Origin: Cylindrotheca closterium
Taxonomy: Eukaryota; Bacillariophyta; Bacillariophyceae; Bacillariales; Bacillariaceae
Assembly (NCBI GenBank): GCA_933822405.4
Contig: CAKOGP040002291.1
Location: 62,001 to 126,000 of the forward strand
Length of the DNA stretch: 64,000 nt
Direction: 5' to 3'
In this document: piece after piece, positions 41,110-51,119 of the stretch
Layout: each line of letters starts with the position of its first letter
Numbering within the stretch: position 1 is the first letter of the stretch
Notes under the pieces: generated by a model
Databases searched by the model: none
What the model was told of the DNA's origin: nothing
The model's input: the letters and a program-made list of their open reading frames with translations, nothing else
Made by a program: the position numbers and the translations under genes

Positions 41110-42031
41110 TCATCCTTGCGACAAAGGTCGAGGCCGCACAGGGTAATTCCCCCGAGCCATCTACATAAATCAATCACAACAGAAGTGGAGCGTCAGACTT
41201 GTTTCAAAAGACAAATACAAAATCTACAAAATATCTTACCAGTCCTCCATCGATTTCCCAAGTAGATCCAGTGATCCATTCATTCTCAATCAAAGGAATG
41301 CACACGTCGGCTACTTCTTCCACTGTTCCCAGTCTTCCAACCAAACACTTTTCGGCCCAGGAATTTCGCATCGAGTCGTCTTGAAAGGCTTTTTCAGTTC
41401 GTTCCACCGGTACCACACCAGGGGCAACACCATTTACCCGAACGTTGTAAGGGGCAAATTCGATGGCCATACTTCTAGTCAAAGAGTCTAGTCCAGACTT
41501 GCTGCAGGCATATGCCCCCATGAATTCGTTGGATCTTTCGCCGTGAATCGAACTAATGTTGATGATTACCCCTTCTCCCTTTTTCTTCATGGTCGGTAGA
41601 GCTAGTTTACTCAGCAATAATGGTGCATGTAAATTGACAGCCATTGTGTCATGCCATGAGGAAAGGTCGGTGTCATCGTCTTCAAGTGGGAGCTTGGTGA
41701 TGGATCCTGCATTGTTCACCAAGATATCTAGCCCATCTTTGCAGAGCTCTTGAACCTTTGCCATGAAATCTGGTATTGTTTCTGGCTTTCGAAAGTCGCA
41801 ATGAAGGACGCCAAGACAAGAGTTGCCTAAGTTTTCTTTCGTAACTTGGGCTTCTACTTTTCGGTTGTTGTAATGAACAATCACATTGGCTCCTTCCTTG
41901 CCAAGTTTCAACGCAATGCCTTTGCCAATGCCTCCAGACGAACCTGTAACCAACACATTTTTTCCAATGAGAGAATAACCTGCAGCGACAGAACTTAAGC
42001 GCAGGAGTATGAATGCACACAAGAAGATCAT
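41110..42031 (-). CDS. Short-chain dehydrogenase/reductase (3-oxoacyl-ACP-reductase-like) with signal peptide
   Basis: Two exons, 42031-41240 and 41160-41110 (GGACTG|GTAAGA ... TATGTAG|ATG), 280 aa. Without the splice the protein would end in an unrelated tail; with it the C-terminus becomes EIDGGLMARGNYP, the common SDR ending. Classical SDR: NAD(P)-binding VTGSSGGIGKGIA, NNAG in DILVNNAGS, catalytic Ser in INISSIHG, and YxxxK as YACSKSG. The HYNNRK segment after the second strand favours NADPH. The first ~18 residues are hydrophobic (IFLCAFILLRLSSVAAG), so the enzyme enters the secretory route and possibly the plastid. Substrate unknown; FabG/glucose-dehydrogenase-like by sequence style. 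Confidence 0.9.
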
Positions 42032-42731
42032 TGTTTTGGTTGGATTTTTATGATATTGATGTGGTCACGGTCAAATTTATTGGCATTGGATCCGCCTGGC
42101 CGTCGATCGCCTGTAAAGAAATAGTCATGGAAGTCGAATATGGTACCGGTAACGGGTAACGGTACGATACTATGCATCGAATAGCAAATTGTAGCACTCT
42201 CCGATTACCATTTTCATCATGGAAGTCGATTATGTCTAACCAAAGAGACTGTTCTCTCATCACCCTTGCCCCCGATGTACTTCAAACCGCTGGAGATACA
42301 AGCTTCGTTAGCCAAAAGAATAATGTAAATTGTTGAAATATGAACCGAAATGCAACCTTCCGGACACTAACAAGAAAACAGACTCACTGATGTAGTAACG
42401 GAGGTCTATCATGTCTTTAGGCAGATTGGACAGTCTCCCGAGCAGTATTCATTATATGTGGTGGAGCGGCCACTTTTCTGGTTCAACGTCTTTTCTTCTT
42501 CGCGGACGCACCACAACGTGTAACGGAAGTATGATATGAACTGTTCCGGAATTTATATCCACTGGTACGCTTTGAAAATTTCACTACTAAATTGGCCAAT
42601 CAGATTGAACTTCATTAATCCTACGGTTCTGCTTCTCCTGAAAATCTCAGATCTCTTTCCTTGATTCATTCATTCATATTCCTTCAGTGGACACGACCAA
42701 AGGGCTTTGTGGTCGACATCCTCTTGCAATC
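42032..42731. promoter_or_regulatory. Divergent spacer with a short direct repeat
   Basis: 700 bp between the SDR gene (minus) and the SAM-RBR gene (plus). CATGGAAGTCGA(A/T)TATG occurs twice (about 42127-42143 and 42219-42235) about 92 bp apart. No gene. Confidence 0.4.
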
Positions 42732-44594
42732 ATGGAACTTAGTCATGCAGAACGCCCACCACCCTCAACGTGGACTGCAACAGATGTCCAACAATGGGCG
42801 GTGGACATGAGGCTAGCTCAAGAGGCCGTTGTCGGTTTGTCGGAAAATCAAATCGATGGGGCAACTCTCATCACTTTAAGCAAATCAGAACTCAGGGAAG
42901 ACCTAGGCATCAAGTCTCTGGCCGCAAGGCGACATCTGCTGGACCTTATTCGGTCACTCCAAATTCAGAACGAAACGAGTGACTTTTCTGCAGCAATGGA
43001 TGTCCACGACGAAGAAATTCGGCGCTTTGCCGCAATACAAGTGTCCAACAACAGTGCGGGTGCAGATGCGGCTGCCATTGGGCATACCGTGAATATGATC
43101 AATCCAACACACCTTGCAATTGCGCATGAGCTTGATTCAGATGCACAGCGTCAACGACAAGTTATCTCTGATCATCTTCTAGCATGTCGCATTCAACGCG
43201 ATCTCCAGCGTGGCCTTCCAGCCTATGAAGATGCTCAAACTGCACACGAAGAGCAACAACGGCTCAATGCCTTGTTCCAACGAGAAGAGCAAGACTACAT
43301 TTATGCGGAGAGCCTCGCGACCGGACGAGAACGTGCCCACGTACAATCTCGGCGTCAACGAGAGACGGCAGAACCCCAGCCCATTCCTCCTGCTGCAGTT
43401 GTTGGAGGCAATGAACGAGCCATTCCAAGCACCGCAAGCCGAGTGGCCACCCTTTTTGGTCTATCCATGAAGGTGTGCGCTGACAACAAAGTCAATGTCG
43501 CCCAAGCTTTTTCGACTGGAAAAGTCAAGCCCATCACGACGCCTGCACTTGTCAGCGACGACGATGATGATGATGATAATGACAACGATGGTGGCGGCGG
43601 TGTCAAGTACCGATACCACAATAAGAACACCCAAGAAGACAAGCGCAAGCCAGCACCCATGCCCAAGGGACTGCATAATCTTCCTTTCGTGGACCAATGC
43701 AGTGTGTGCTTTGATAAGAATGTCAAAGGATATCACTTGGCCTGTGAGCATCGTCAGTGCATTCCATGCACTCGAAGGCTCTTCAAGACAGGGCTCAAGG
43801 ATAATACTCTCTTGCCTTTGCGATGTTGCGAGGTGCCCATTGACATGAGTATTGCCAAGGATCTTCTCAAAGAAAAGGAGGCCAACTTGATTCTACAGCG
43901 CGTAGAAGAGCTTGGGGCAGCGAATAAGATGTATTGTCCCACCTGCAATTCGTTTCTGAATCTCGATCTGGTTGACGCCTCGCAATCGGTGACGGTACAA
44001 TGCTCCTGTAAGACCCACCTATGTGTCGCTTGCAAAACAACTGCCCATCCTGGTATTTCGTGCAGGCAGCACCAACGGCAGCGTCTCAATGATTCCTCAG
44101 ATGATGGCCGTGCCTTGTTTCTTGCCCTTTCTCGTGACAAGGGATGGAAGCAGTGCCCAAAGTGTTCAGAAATGATTGAGCTTCGTTCAGGTTGCAACCA
44201 CATGACCTGCGCCAATTGCAGGCATGAATTTTGCTACAAGTGTCTTGAAAAATGGAGTACTGGCAATGGTCAATGCACTTCCGGTCGATGCGAGCTATGG
44301 GATGAAAATCGACTTCTGGAAGCTGGTGAAGCTCGTGTTCAACAGGAAGAACAAGCTCGGGGAGAAGCAATCGCGGGGCCTGCCCGTCAAGAACGCCTTC
44401 GAGTCGCGGTGGCTGGGTTGCGTCAAAACGAAATTTGCGCTCATAATTGGGTCCGCAGTGGAGGTTACAAGGGCTTATGTCCGAATTGTTCCTTTGAGAT
44501 GTTTGCATACGGAATGAGATGCAGTTCCGATTGTGGTTCGACCGTGTGCTACACCTGTGCCCACCATCGTATCCCACAACGTGGATGGCGCTGA
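42732..44594 (+). CDS. SAM-domain RBR-type E3 ubiquitin ligase
   Basis: 620 aa from the ATG at 42732; the frame is open to 42687 without an ATG and with CTTCAG just upstream, so an additional 5' exon is possible. SAM domain at residues ~12-75 (WTATDVQQWAVDM...LSENQIDGATLITL). The middle is helical and charged, with a poly-Asp run (DDDDDDDNDNDGGGG). The RBR module follows: RING1 (CSVCFDKNVKGYHLACEHRQ, CIPC, LRCCEVPID), IBR (YCPTCNSFLNL...VQCSCKTHLCVACKTTAH), and RING2 (QCPKCSEMIELRSGCNHMTC, CRHEFCYKC) with the predicted catalytic Cys in SGCNHM. RBR ligases form a ubiquitin thioester before transfer. The C-terminal ~60 residues add a small Cys-rich knuckle (CPNCSFEMFAYGMRCSSDCG). The SAM+RBR pairing suggests recruitment through SAM-mediated oligomers. 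Confidence 0.9.
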   Translation: MELSHAERPPPSTWTATDVQQWAVDMRLAQEAVVGLSENQIDGATLITLSKSELREDLGIKSLAARRHLLDLIRSLQIQNETSDFSAAMDVHDEEIRRFAAIQVSNNSAGADAAAIGHTVNMINPTHLAIAHELDSDAQRQRQVISDHLLACRIQRDLQRGLPAYEDAQTAHEEQQRLNALFQREEQDYIYAESLATGRERAHVQSRRQRETAEPQPIPPAAVVGGNERAIPSTASRVATLFGLSMKVCADNKVNVAQAFSTGKVKPITTPALVSDDDDDDDNDNDGGGGVKYRYHNKNTQEDKRKPAPMPKGLHNLPFVDQCSVCFDKNVKGYHLACEHRQCIPCTRRLFKTGLKDNTLLPLRCCEVPIDMSIAKDLLKEKEANLILQRVEELGAANKMYCPTCNSFLNLDLVDASQSVTVQCSCKTHLCVACKTTAHPGISCRQHQRQRLNDSSDDGRALFLALSRDKGWKQCPKCSEMIELRSGCNHMTCANCRHEFCYKCLEKWSTGNGQCTSGRCELWDENRLLEAGEARVQQEEQARGEAIAGPARQERLRVAVAGLRQNEICAHNWVRSGGYKGLCPNCSFEMFAYGMRCSSDCGSTVCYTCAHHRIPQRGWR

Positions 44595-45303
44595 TCTGCT
44601 TTTCACAATGCTTGTGTCTGCCAGCAGCCAATCAAGTTTGTGTTCATGTTTGTTCGCTTTGCTCTTTTGGTATTCTGGGTCATGGAGCCGTTGCCTGCAC
44701 AACGTAGTTCAGCAATAGGCACTATTGTGCAGAGTAATATCTTATTGCAGTTAAATTTCGCGAATCCACTGCTGATCATTCGACTGATTCGCTCCTACGA
44801 CCAACACATCGTATAATTTCACAATGATGAACTAGCAGATGGCCCATAGACGAGATTCCCAAGAGACTGACTCGCTCCAATAATCATCATGCCACTGTCG
44901 ATCCTTTTGCGCATAAGATTGAAGGCTGTGTATTTCTTCCATTCAGCAGGGCTCTTCGCAGAGTGGTGACATCAAGAAAGTACCTGTATCCTGTGCACGG
45001 TGTAGTATACAATAGCATATGTGTATCATTTTGAAAAAAGGGTTGATACGCTATACGGTACTACTGTATAATTTATGTTACATCGTCGACAGACTTAATG
45101 TTTGCCGTCGACATCGCAAGAGATTCATCCAAGCGGAGTTGGACGGTGCCAAAGAAACAGTGATTCTACTTCTGCTCAATACCATTGCAGCACAACATGT
45201 CAAACTTCACGCCGTGGCGAACTGGGGTCTGAACTTGGACGAATGAGTAATCGGAAGATGTCAATCCGTTTTTCCGTCGGAATACTATAGTGTTGTTACG
45301 GCG
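44595..45303. other. Intergenic, nothing recognised
   Basis: 709 bp with no supported gene; short ORFs overlapping the RBR 3' end are shadows. Confidence 0.45.
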
Positions 45304-45832
45304 ATGTATGATTTCTTTGCATCCGTTTCTTTCAATGGTTATATGACGACATGGGCAGACAAGGGTCTGGTATCCGATGGCTGGACAAACAAAGGCAAAC
45401 CTTTTGCGGAATGCGTTAAGGAATCAAAGACAACGTCTGGCAACATTCGGAAATCAAGGAACTCGTCAAGCACTCTGTGTTTGTGCGTTTCGTTATCAAT
45501 GTTCGGGCAATCTTCCTGGCAGAGTTCGCAAAGTACAAACACATGTTTCCCGGAATCGATGGAGAGGCCATGTTTGTTGGAACCGTGCTTCATTCCTTGG
45601 ATCATACTTTCATGGATTGGAATATGAAAGATCCACTTTAGTTGGATGTTGACGACCGAAGATTTGGCAAGATGGCGGAGATTGGTCGAGTGGTCAAAGT
45701 AGGTTTGTATCAGGCGTTCCAGGTCTTTATTTCAATACGCGCTTCAAAGGCGGTGGCCATCCTTTCAATGCAAAAGTGGCAAAGATCAACAAGAAGTTGG
45801 CAGATCACATGGACACTTGCATTGTCAAGTAG
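45304..45832 (+). pseudogene. Recently broken gene of unknown family
   Basis: A protein-like sequence can be followed through three frames. The first piece (ATG at 45304) reads YDFFASVSFNGYMTTWADKG and ends at KGKPFAECV. A frame change near 45420 leads to a second piece with DNVWQHSEIKELVKHSVFVR, then FPGIDGEAMFVGTVLHSLDH. An in-frame TAG near 45639 (probably an old Trp codon) follows, then LDVDDRRFGKMAEIGRVVKV. A second frame change near 45700 leads to VSGVPGLYFNTRFKGGGHPF and the stop at 45830-45832. The regular codon use between lesions suggests recent loss. I do not recognise the family. Confidence 0.6.
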
Positions 45833-46201
45833 AGGAATCAAACCATACCATGGATTCGAGATTTGTGGAACGGTGCGGCGCAGAGGGTGGCGAGAGCAAG
45901 CAATTGCCTTTGAGCATGATGGACTTTCACAAGATCCGCAGGTGTGAAATGTTTCCAGCATCAGTATTGAGACTTTGAAACCAAATAGAAAAAGATTGCA
46001 TTGTATCACCTCCCTTCTAAATTCTAGTCACCAGTGTTTGTTTTTGAAATGAGTTGAAATGCCGAAGCAATGTGTGTAGACGGTATGAATATGAGTATTG
46101 TGCAGTAATTGTGTTGTGTGTTGTGCAATATTGCGCTCACATGGCCTGCCTTTCTCGTTCTTCTTCTTGCCGTCATTCAGCAGCAAGCGAACCGGAACAT
46201 C
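45833..46201. other. Intergenic
   Basis: No supported feature between the broken gene and the LRR copy b 3' end. Confidence 0.4.
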
Positions 46202-47615
46202 TCATGATGTCAATACTCTCTCTCTCAGGAGCCAATATACAACATCCACTCGCGTGCTAGTCATAGTTGGGCGTTCCCATTTGTCAAAAGCCCCGTAGTA
46301 CGAGATCTTTCCGGCCTGTTGCAAAATCAACGGGAATAAGTTTGTGGGCAACTCAGCACCCGCATCATTCTGCAAGTATTGCCGTCCGACTCGATTTAGA
46401 CTGAGCGGAACACTTAATGTGTTGCGATGGTACCCTGACCAATTTTGCCCACCAAACCAACAATCCAGTTTCTCAAGACTAGTGTTTCGCGACAAGCAGT
46501 TTTCCAGAAACCCCATACATTGCTTCGACGTTAGAAAAGGATTCTCACTCAGATCAAGGTTTCGGAGAGATCGCGTAGCTGGTAGTTGTATCAAAAAGCT
46601 TGCTATACCTCTCTGGCTAACTTCGTTGTTATGAACATCCAAACTTTGAAGCTGTTTTTTCACGATCAAATCAATGAACATTGACATCGTTTGCAAATAA
46701 TTTTCACTCAAATCAACATCACGCAGTGACATAAACCGACGTAGTATCGTCGTGGCTTTTGAGCAATTGAGCTTCCCATTGATGATCGAAAGGTATTGCA
46801 GAGACGTATTATTGGGAATGTCGTTTGTATCCTCTGGGACTTGGAGGATACCAGCCTCTCGTACTAGATAGATATTGCTTAGTTGAAGCTTTCAATCGTG
46901 CACTCTTGACGGCACATTGCATCCATCAAGACTTTCTGATCAAGCGTTTGGGTAGGAACGAAAGACGGGTTGTATTCCATGGACAAAACTTTTACACGAC
47001 CATTGTTGAGTACCACGGCGTGAAAGACTTGCTGAAGGATTAGTTCGCTTGGGTCACCCCAGTGTAGATCGAGACGAAGTGTGTTCAGGGAACGATTTGT
47101 TCCGATGGCTTCAATCAAACAAGCTGCCAAATTGCCCTCAGTCATGTCGTTATTGGCTGTCAAAAAGTCAGCTTTTCCAGAGACTGCGAAGAGGAAATAC
47201 CTCTTAGTACCATCAAGAAAAGGTGGTTTGGAATCTCGACTGGCGCGTTGAGATTCAAATATAGCTCCCGAATTCCGTCAGCCTGTGCAAGACCAGCAAC
47301 CAAACAGGCAAACTCAGCTTCATGGTGAAGGCATGATTGAAACACTAAACAATTAGTTTTCATTAATGCTGCCGCCAAGAAGCTGAGTTTGCCTGTTTGG
47401 TTGCTGGTCGAGCCCCTCACGAGTATCTTGTCAATCTTTTTGGGTAAACTCCTAAGCAATTTAAATAGAGTCTCGTAATTCATCTGGCTGCCGATCCCCC
47501 TCATTCTTGCGTTTTGGATTGCAATCGAATTGATGTCCTTTGGAAAGGTGACAGGATCTGGATCGTCTAATTTTACAGGTGCTCCAGTTTTGTCGTAACA
47601 TCTAACGTACGGCAT
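46202..47615 (-). pseudogene. LRR-family copy b: full length but with two single-base deletions
   Basis: Starts at the family-type ATG (47615, MPYVRCYDKTGAPV) and ends with the family C-terminus (VYWLLRERVL) at 46202, so it spans the whole gene. Two lesions are visible against the intact paralogues: one base missing near 47178 (AAGCTG-ACTTT, turning KLDFLTANNDM into a stop) and one near 46888 (ATTGAA-AGCTT, breaking IEKL). Correcting neither gives a full protein; between lesions the frame is open and family-like (LSNIYLVREAGIL, ANNDMTEGNLAACLIEAI). Most likely a young pseudogene; assembly error at two homopolymer-like sites is the alternative. Confidence 0.72.
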
Positions 47616-48297
47616 GGGACCTAAGTTTCAAGAATTTCCAGCAAAGAACACGAAGTTGCTTTGCTTGGCTTGGCTTATTGGCTTCGCTTTTGATACACAG
47701 TAATGCGATGTCAAAATGGATTGAGTATGCGTACAGTAGTTTATTGAATATTCAATATACAATATGTTATTGTGCCGTGACAACGTAGTCCGGTTAGTCG
47801 AATCAGAGTGATGGCGGGACAATGAGTTGCGGGAGCTTTCAACCTAACTTGATTTGGTTTGTTTTTATTTTATTTTATTTTACTTCCCGATCCTAGGGTC
47901 CTTCGGTTTGTTCTCATAGTATGGAACCATCTCAGGGTTTTAATGAGGACTTCATGGATTTGATGATATTTGATGATGCGGTTGATGATGGAATGTATCG
48001 ATCTGTGAGATCACAATTCCAGTGCAATGATCATGAGTACCAACCAACAGAGTAAGAAAGGTCTAAAGTCTACCAAGGTCTTGAGATAGATTCACAGATA
48101 TCACTCAAGCCGAAGTGCCTGGTACCGTATTTTGGATGCTTCCCCCATGTACTCGGCCCCAGATTGATTCATTCGATTACAGAGGAGCAGCCATCCGAAG
48201 ACTTCGATATTAATGTATTTTCATTCCACTTTCTCTTTTCCCCTTTCCTTCTGGTCTACTCCTTTCCTTGATTCAACAACAAGCAAACCGGAACATA
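47616..48297. other. Intergenic with a small acidic exon-like ORF
   Basis: The plus strand at 47921-48055 encodes 44 residues (MEPSQGFNEDFMDLMIFDDA, then VDDGMYRSVRSQ and a short tail), ending at TAA inside ACAGA|GTAAGAAAG, a good splice-donor context. It may be exon 1 of a lost or unrecognised gene, or chance. A TTTTA pentamer run lies at about 47863-47881. Nothing else seen. Confidence 0.35.
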
Positions 48298-49698
48298 TCA
48301 TGAAATGAGTATTCTCTCCCTTAGCAGCCAAAATACAGCATCCACTCGCCTCCTGGTATTGGCTGGGTGTTTCCAGCTATCGCCAATATCATAGTACCAG
48401 AGCTTTGTCCCAGCTCTGTGCAAAATCATCGGCCAAAGATTAGTGGCCAACGCAACATCCGCATCATTCTGCAAGTACTGTCGTCCAGCTCGATTTAGAC
48501 TGAGCGGAACACTGAATGTGTTGAGGTGGTGCTCTGCCAAATCTTCCCCCAACTCCAATCTCTCAAGACTAGTGTTTTGCGACATGCAGTCTCCTAGCAA
48601 CCGAACACATGTTTTCGACACCAGAAAAGGATTCCCGCATAGTTCCAGGTTTTGGAGAGACCGCGTAGCTGGTAGTTGCATCAAGAAGCTTTTTATATCT
48701 GCCTCGCCCACTTTGTTGTTTTCGATAACCAAACTTTGGAGTTGTTTTTTCAGGAGCAAATCATCGAACATAAACATGGATTGCAAACTATTTCCACTCA
48801 AATGAACAGCATGAAGTGACGTAAGTCGGCGCATTATGGTTGTGACTTGTGAGCAATCCAGTCTACACTTTGTGATCGAAAGATGTTTTAAAGATGTGTT
48901 CTTGGGAATGTCATCCTTTGAATCATCTGAAACTTGTTGAGTTCCAGCCTCTTGTACTATCTTGATACGATTTAGGCGAAGTTTTTCAAGCCTACACTCC
49001 TGATTGCACAGTGCCTCCATCAGAATTTCCTGATAAAGGGACTGTCCAGTGTGGTACAACGCATGGTAGTAACCCATTGACAAGTCTTTCACTCTACCAT
49101 TGCGGACTATGGCGACAAATACTTGCTGCAGAACTAATGGGTGTTCATCGTCACCCCAGTCGAGAAAGAGAGACAGGGCTTTCAGGGAGCGATTTGTTTC
49201 GATTGCTTCAATCAAGCGATCTGTCAAATTGTCCTCAGAAAGGCAGTTGCTGGATTCCAAGTCCACTTTTTCGAGAGACGAAGAAGAGGAAATAGCTTGT
49301 AGCACCATCAAAAACAGGTGATCTGGAACATCGTATCTCTCCATTTTCATATGTAGCTCCCGAAGTCCATCGGCCTGTGCAAGACCAGCAACCAAACAGC
49401 TAAACTCAGCTTCACTGCGAAGGCATGATTTAAGGACCAAACAATTCGTTTTGTTAAATGCTGCCACCAAGAAAGCCAGATACGCTGGCGACAAGCTGGC
49501 TTCATTGATTATGGTTATTTTGTCGAACTTTTGGGGTGCAGTCCTGAGCAGTACGGAGAGAGCCTCATAATCGATTCCGTTGCCAAACCTATTATTTATG
49601 AGTTTAATGGAAACGACCCTGTTTGGAAAGCTGGCATCAACTGAATTGACAAACTTTACATATTTTCCAGCCTTGTCGTAGCATCGAATAAGCCGCAT
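48298..49698 (-). CDS. LRR protein, array copy c (intact)
   Basis: 466 aa from the ATG at 49698 (MRLIRCYDKAGKYV), chosen because it aligns with the start of copies b, d and e; the open frame continues to 49800 without an ATG. No signal peptide or membrane helix. After an N-terminal cap (~1-100) with LIRCYDKAG and ALSVLLRTAPQKFDKITI, degenerate leucine-rich repeats of the RNI type run from ~100 to 400: LVLKSCLRSEAEFSCLVAGL, SLEKVDLESSNCLSEDNLTD, TSLKHLSITKCRLDCSQVTT, LQSLVIENNKVGEADIKSFL, SLQNLELCGNPFLVSKTCVR. The C-terminal module (NLWPMILHRAG...DAVFWLLRERILIS) is shared by the array. Probably a cytosolic protein-interaction LRR; no effector domain. Confidence 0.85.
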   Translation of the reverse strand: MRLIRCYDKAGKYVKFVNSVDASFPNRVVSIKLINNRFGNGIDYEALSVLLRTAPQKFDKITIINEASLSPAYLAFLVAAFNKTNCLVLKSCLRSEAEFSCLVAGLAQADGLRELHMKMERYDVPDHLFLMVLQAISSSSSLEKVDLESSNCLSEDNLTDRLIEAIETNRSLKALSLFLDWGDDEHPLVLQQVFVAIVRNGRVKDLSMGYYHALYHTGQSLYQEILMEALCNQECRLEKLRLNRIKIVQEAGTQQVSDDSKDDIPKNTSLKHLSITKCRLDCSQVTTIMRRLTSLHAVHLSGNSLQSMFMFDDLLLKKQLQSLVIENNKVGEADIKSFLMQLPATRSLQNLELCGNPFLVSKTCVRLLGDCMSQNTSLERLELGEDLAEHHLNTFSVPLSLNRAGRQYLQNDADVALATNLWPMILHRAGTKLWYYDIGDSWKHPANTRRRVDAVFWLLRERILIS

Positions 49699-49786
49699 AG
49701 GACCTAGGTTTCCAGGTTCTCCAGCAAAAAGCACAACGTTGCTCCTACTGTATAATCTGTGAAGGTGGCTGGCGATGTACCATAAT

Positions 49787-50728
49787 ATATTCGAATACAC
49801 TCTGTAGCAATCGTGTTTTGAGACTTCTTTAGTTTTTTATTTAGAAATTTGTGGTGTCTCAAAACACTCTGAAATCAAACGCAGGGTTTTTCCTCGCGGA
49901 CTGCTCAACATTTTGTAGAAAGTCCAACTGGTCGACAAGACGAGATTTTTTGGAAGCTCCCGCACTTCACTGTTCCAACCGCTCGCCCGCACTGTCTCCC
50001 GCTCGACACAATTTATTTTACTTTCGTGCAGCAATGACAACAATATCAATAACATCCATCCTACAACGAGCATATTCTATGAGTATTCAGCTGATATTGG
50101 GAATTTTCAGATATTCAATTGCGAGTCTGGGTGGCGAGAAATGGTGGCTCACTGATTGACGACAAAAATTCAAACGAATTTAAACACCAATCAACCCAAA
50201 GAAGTCAGGAATGGATCGGACATTACGGCAATACACGATTTCCTTCAATATTTATTCAGCTAATGATTACAGTTTTCAGATATTCAATTGGAGAAGTAGG
50301 TGCGGAGAAATTGCGACTTGACTGGCGTGACGACGGAATTTCATCAATCAACCAATGAATGGCAACAATACAAATATACAGTTTCATTCATTTTAAATTC
50401 AGCTAGTAAAGTCTTTTCCTTTTCTCCTCGTGAAGAAGCCATCGTCGTAGTGTTTGTGATTGTGATTTGTGGAACGCAGACCATGCTGGGCAGAACGGGA
50501 GACCGTATGGGTGTGCTTGAGACATGCGGTACCAGGTACGGAGCTTCGAAAAAGCCTGTCTTGTCGACCACTTGGACCATCAACAAAATGTTGAGCAGTC
50601 CGCGAGAAAAAACCCTGCGTTTGATTTCAGAGTGTTATGGAGCATAACAGATGTGACTGAGGAACGAAGTACATACGGCGTCTGTCATGCGACATCAAAC
50701 ACGATTGCTACAGAGTGTATTCGAATAT
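49787..50728. mobile_element. Foldback element with ~180 bp inverted arms
   Basis: Left arm 49787-49960 and right arm 50541-50728 are inverted copies. Shared blocks include ATTCGAATACACTCTGTAGC, ACACTCTGAAATCAAACGCA followed by GGGTTTTT, CGCGGACTGCTCAACATTTT and GTCGACAAGAC. The ~580 bp centre has a diverged direct repeat (TTTTCAGATATTCAATTG at ~50107 and ~50272). No coding capacity. It sits ~90 bp upstream of the LRR copy c ATG, so it may supply or disrupt that promoter. Could be a MITE/foldback transposon or an inverted duplication of upstream LRR DNA. Confidence 0.65.
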
Positions 50729-50735
50729 GTTTCTG

Positions 50736-51119
50736 TCAGCAAAAAAAATAAAAGAATTTGCAGTAGTCTAATGAGTCGAATTTATCTATTTTGTACAGTT
50801 ATGGTGTCATCTCTACCCTTGCCAAAATTGATTTCACTTGAATGGCAAGTAACAACCCCGAGTCAGTCAAAGTGTCAAAAAATTATTACCTTTGCCCTAT
50901 CTGTACACAATCTTCATTTGAAGTGACCGCTCCAATTTTGTGAGGCAGGAGCTGCCTTGTCACAATCACCGAGGAATGTCAGTAAGTACTTGCGATGTCA
51001 AGATGTAATTTGGCGTGTCGACAAAAAGCTCGTAGGACCCAAAGATGCGAATGATTCCAAGATAGGATTGCCGTACTTTTGGATTGGGATGAGAGCGAGT
51101 TGACAAAAACCAAGACATA
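50736..51119. other. Intergenic
   Basis: No supported feature between the foldback element and LRR copy d. Confidence 0.4.

Noticed and set aside
42687..42731. N-terminal extension of the SAM-RBR protein from a GTG
   Set aside because: No ATG in the extension; the ATG at 42732 precedes the SAM domain. Similar non-ATG extensions were dropped for the DUF760 (3512), RecQ (28146), LRR (49800, 52574, 54366) and amidase copy 1 (54865) genes.
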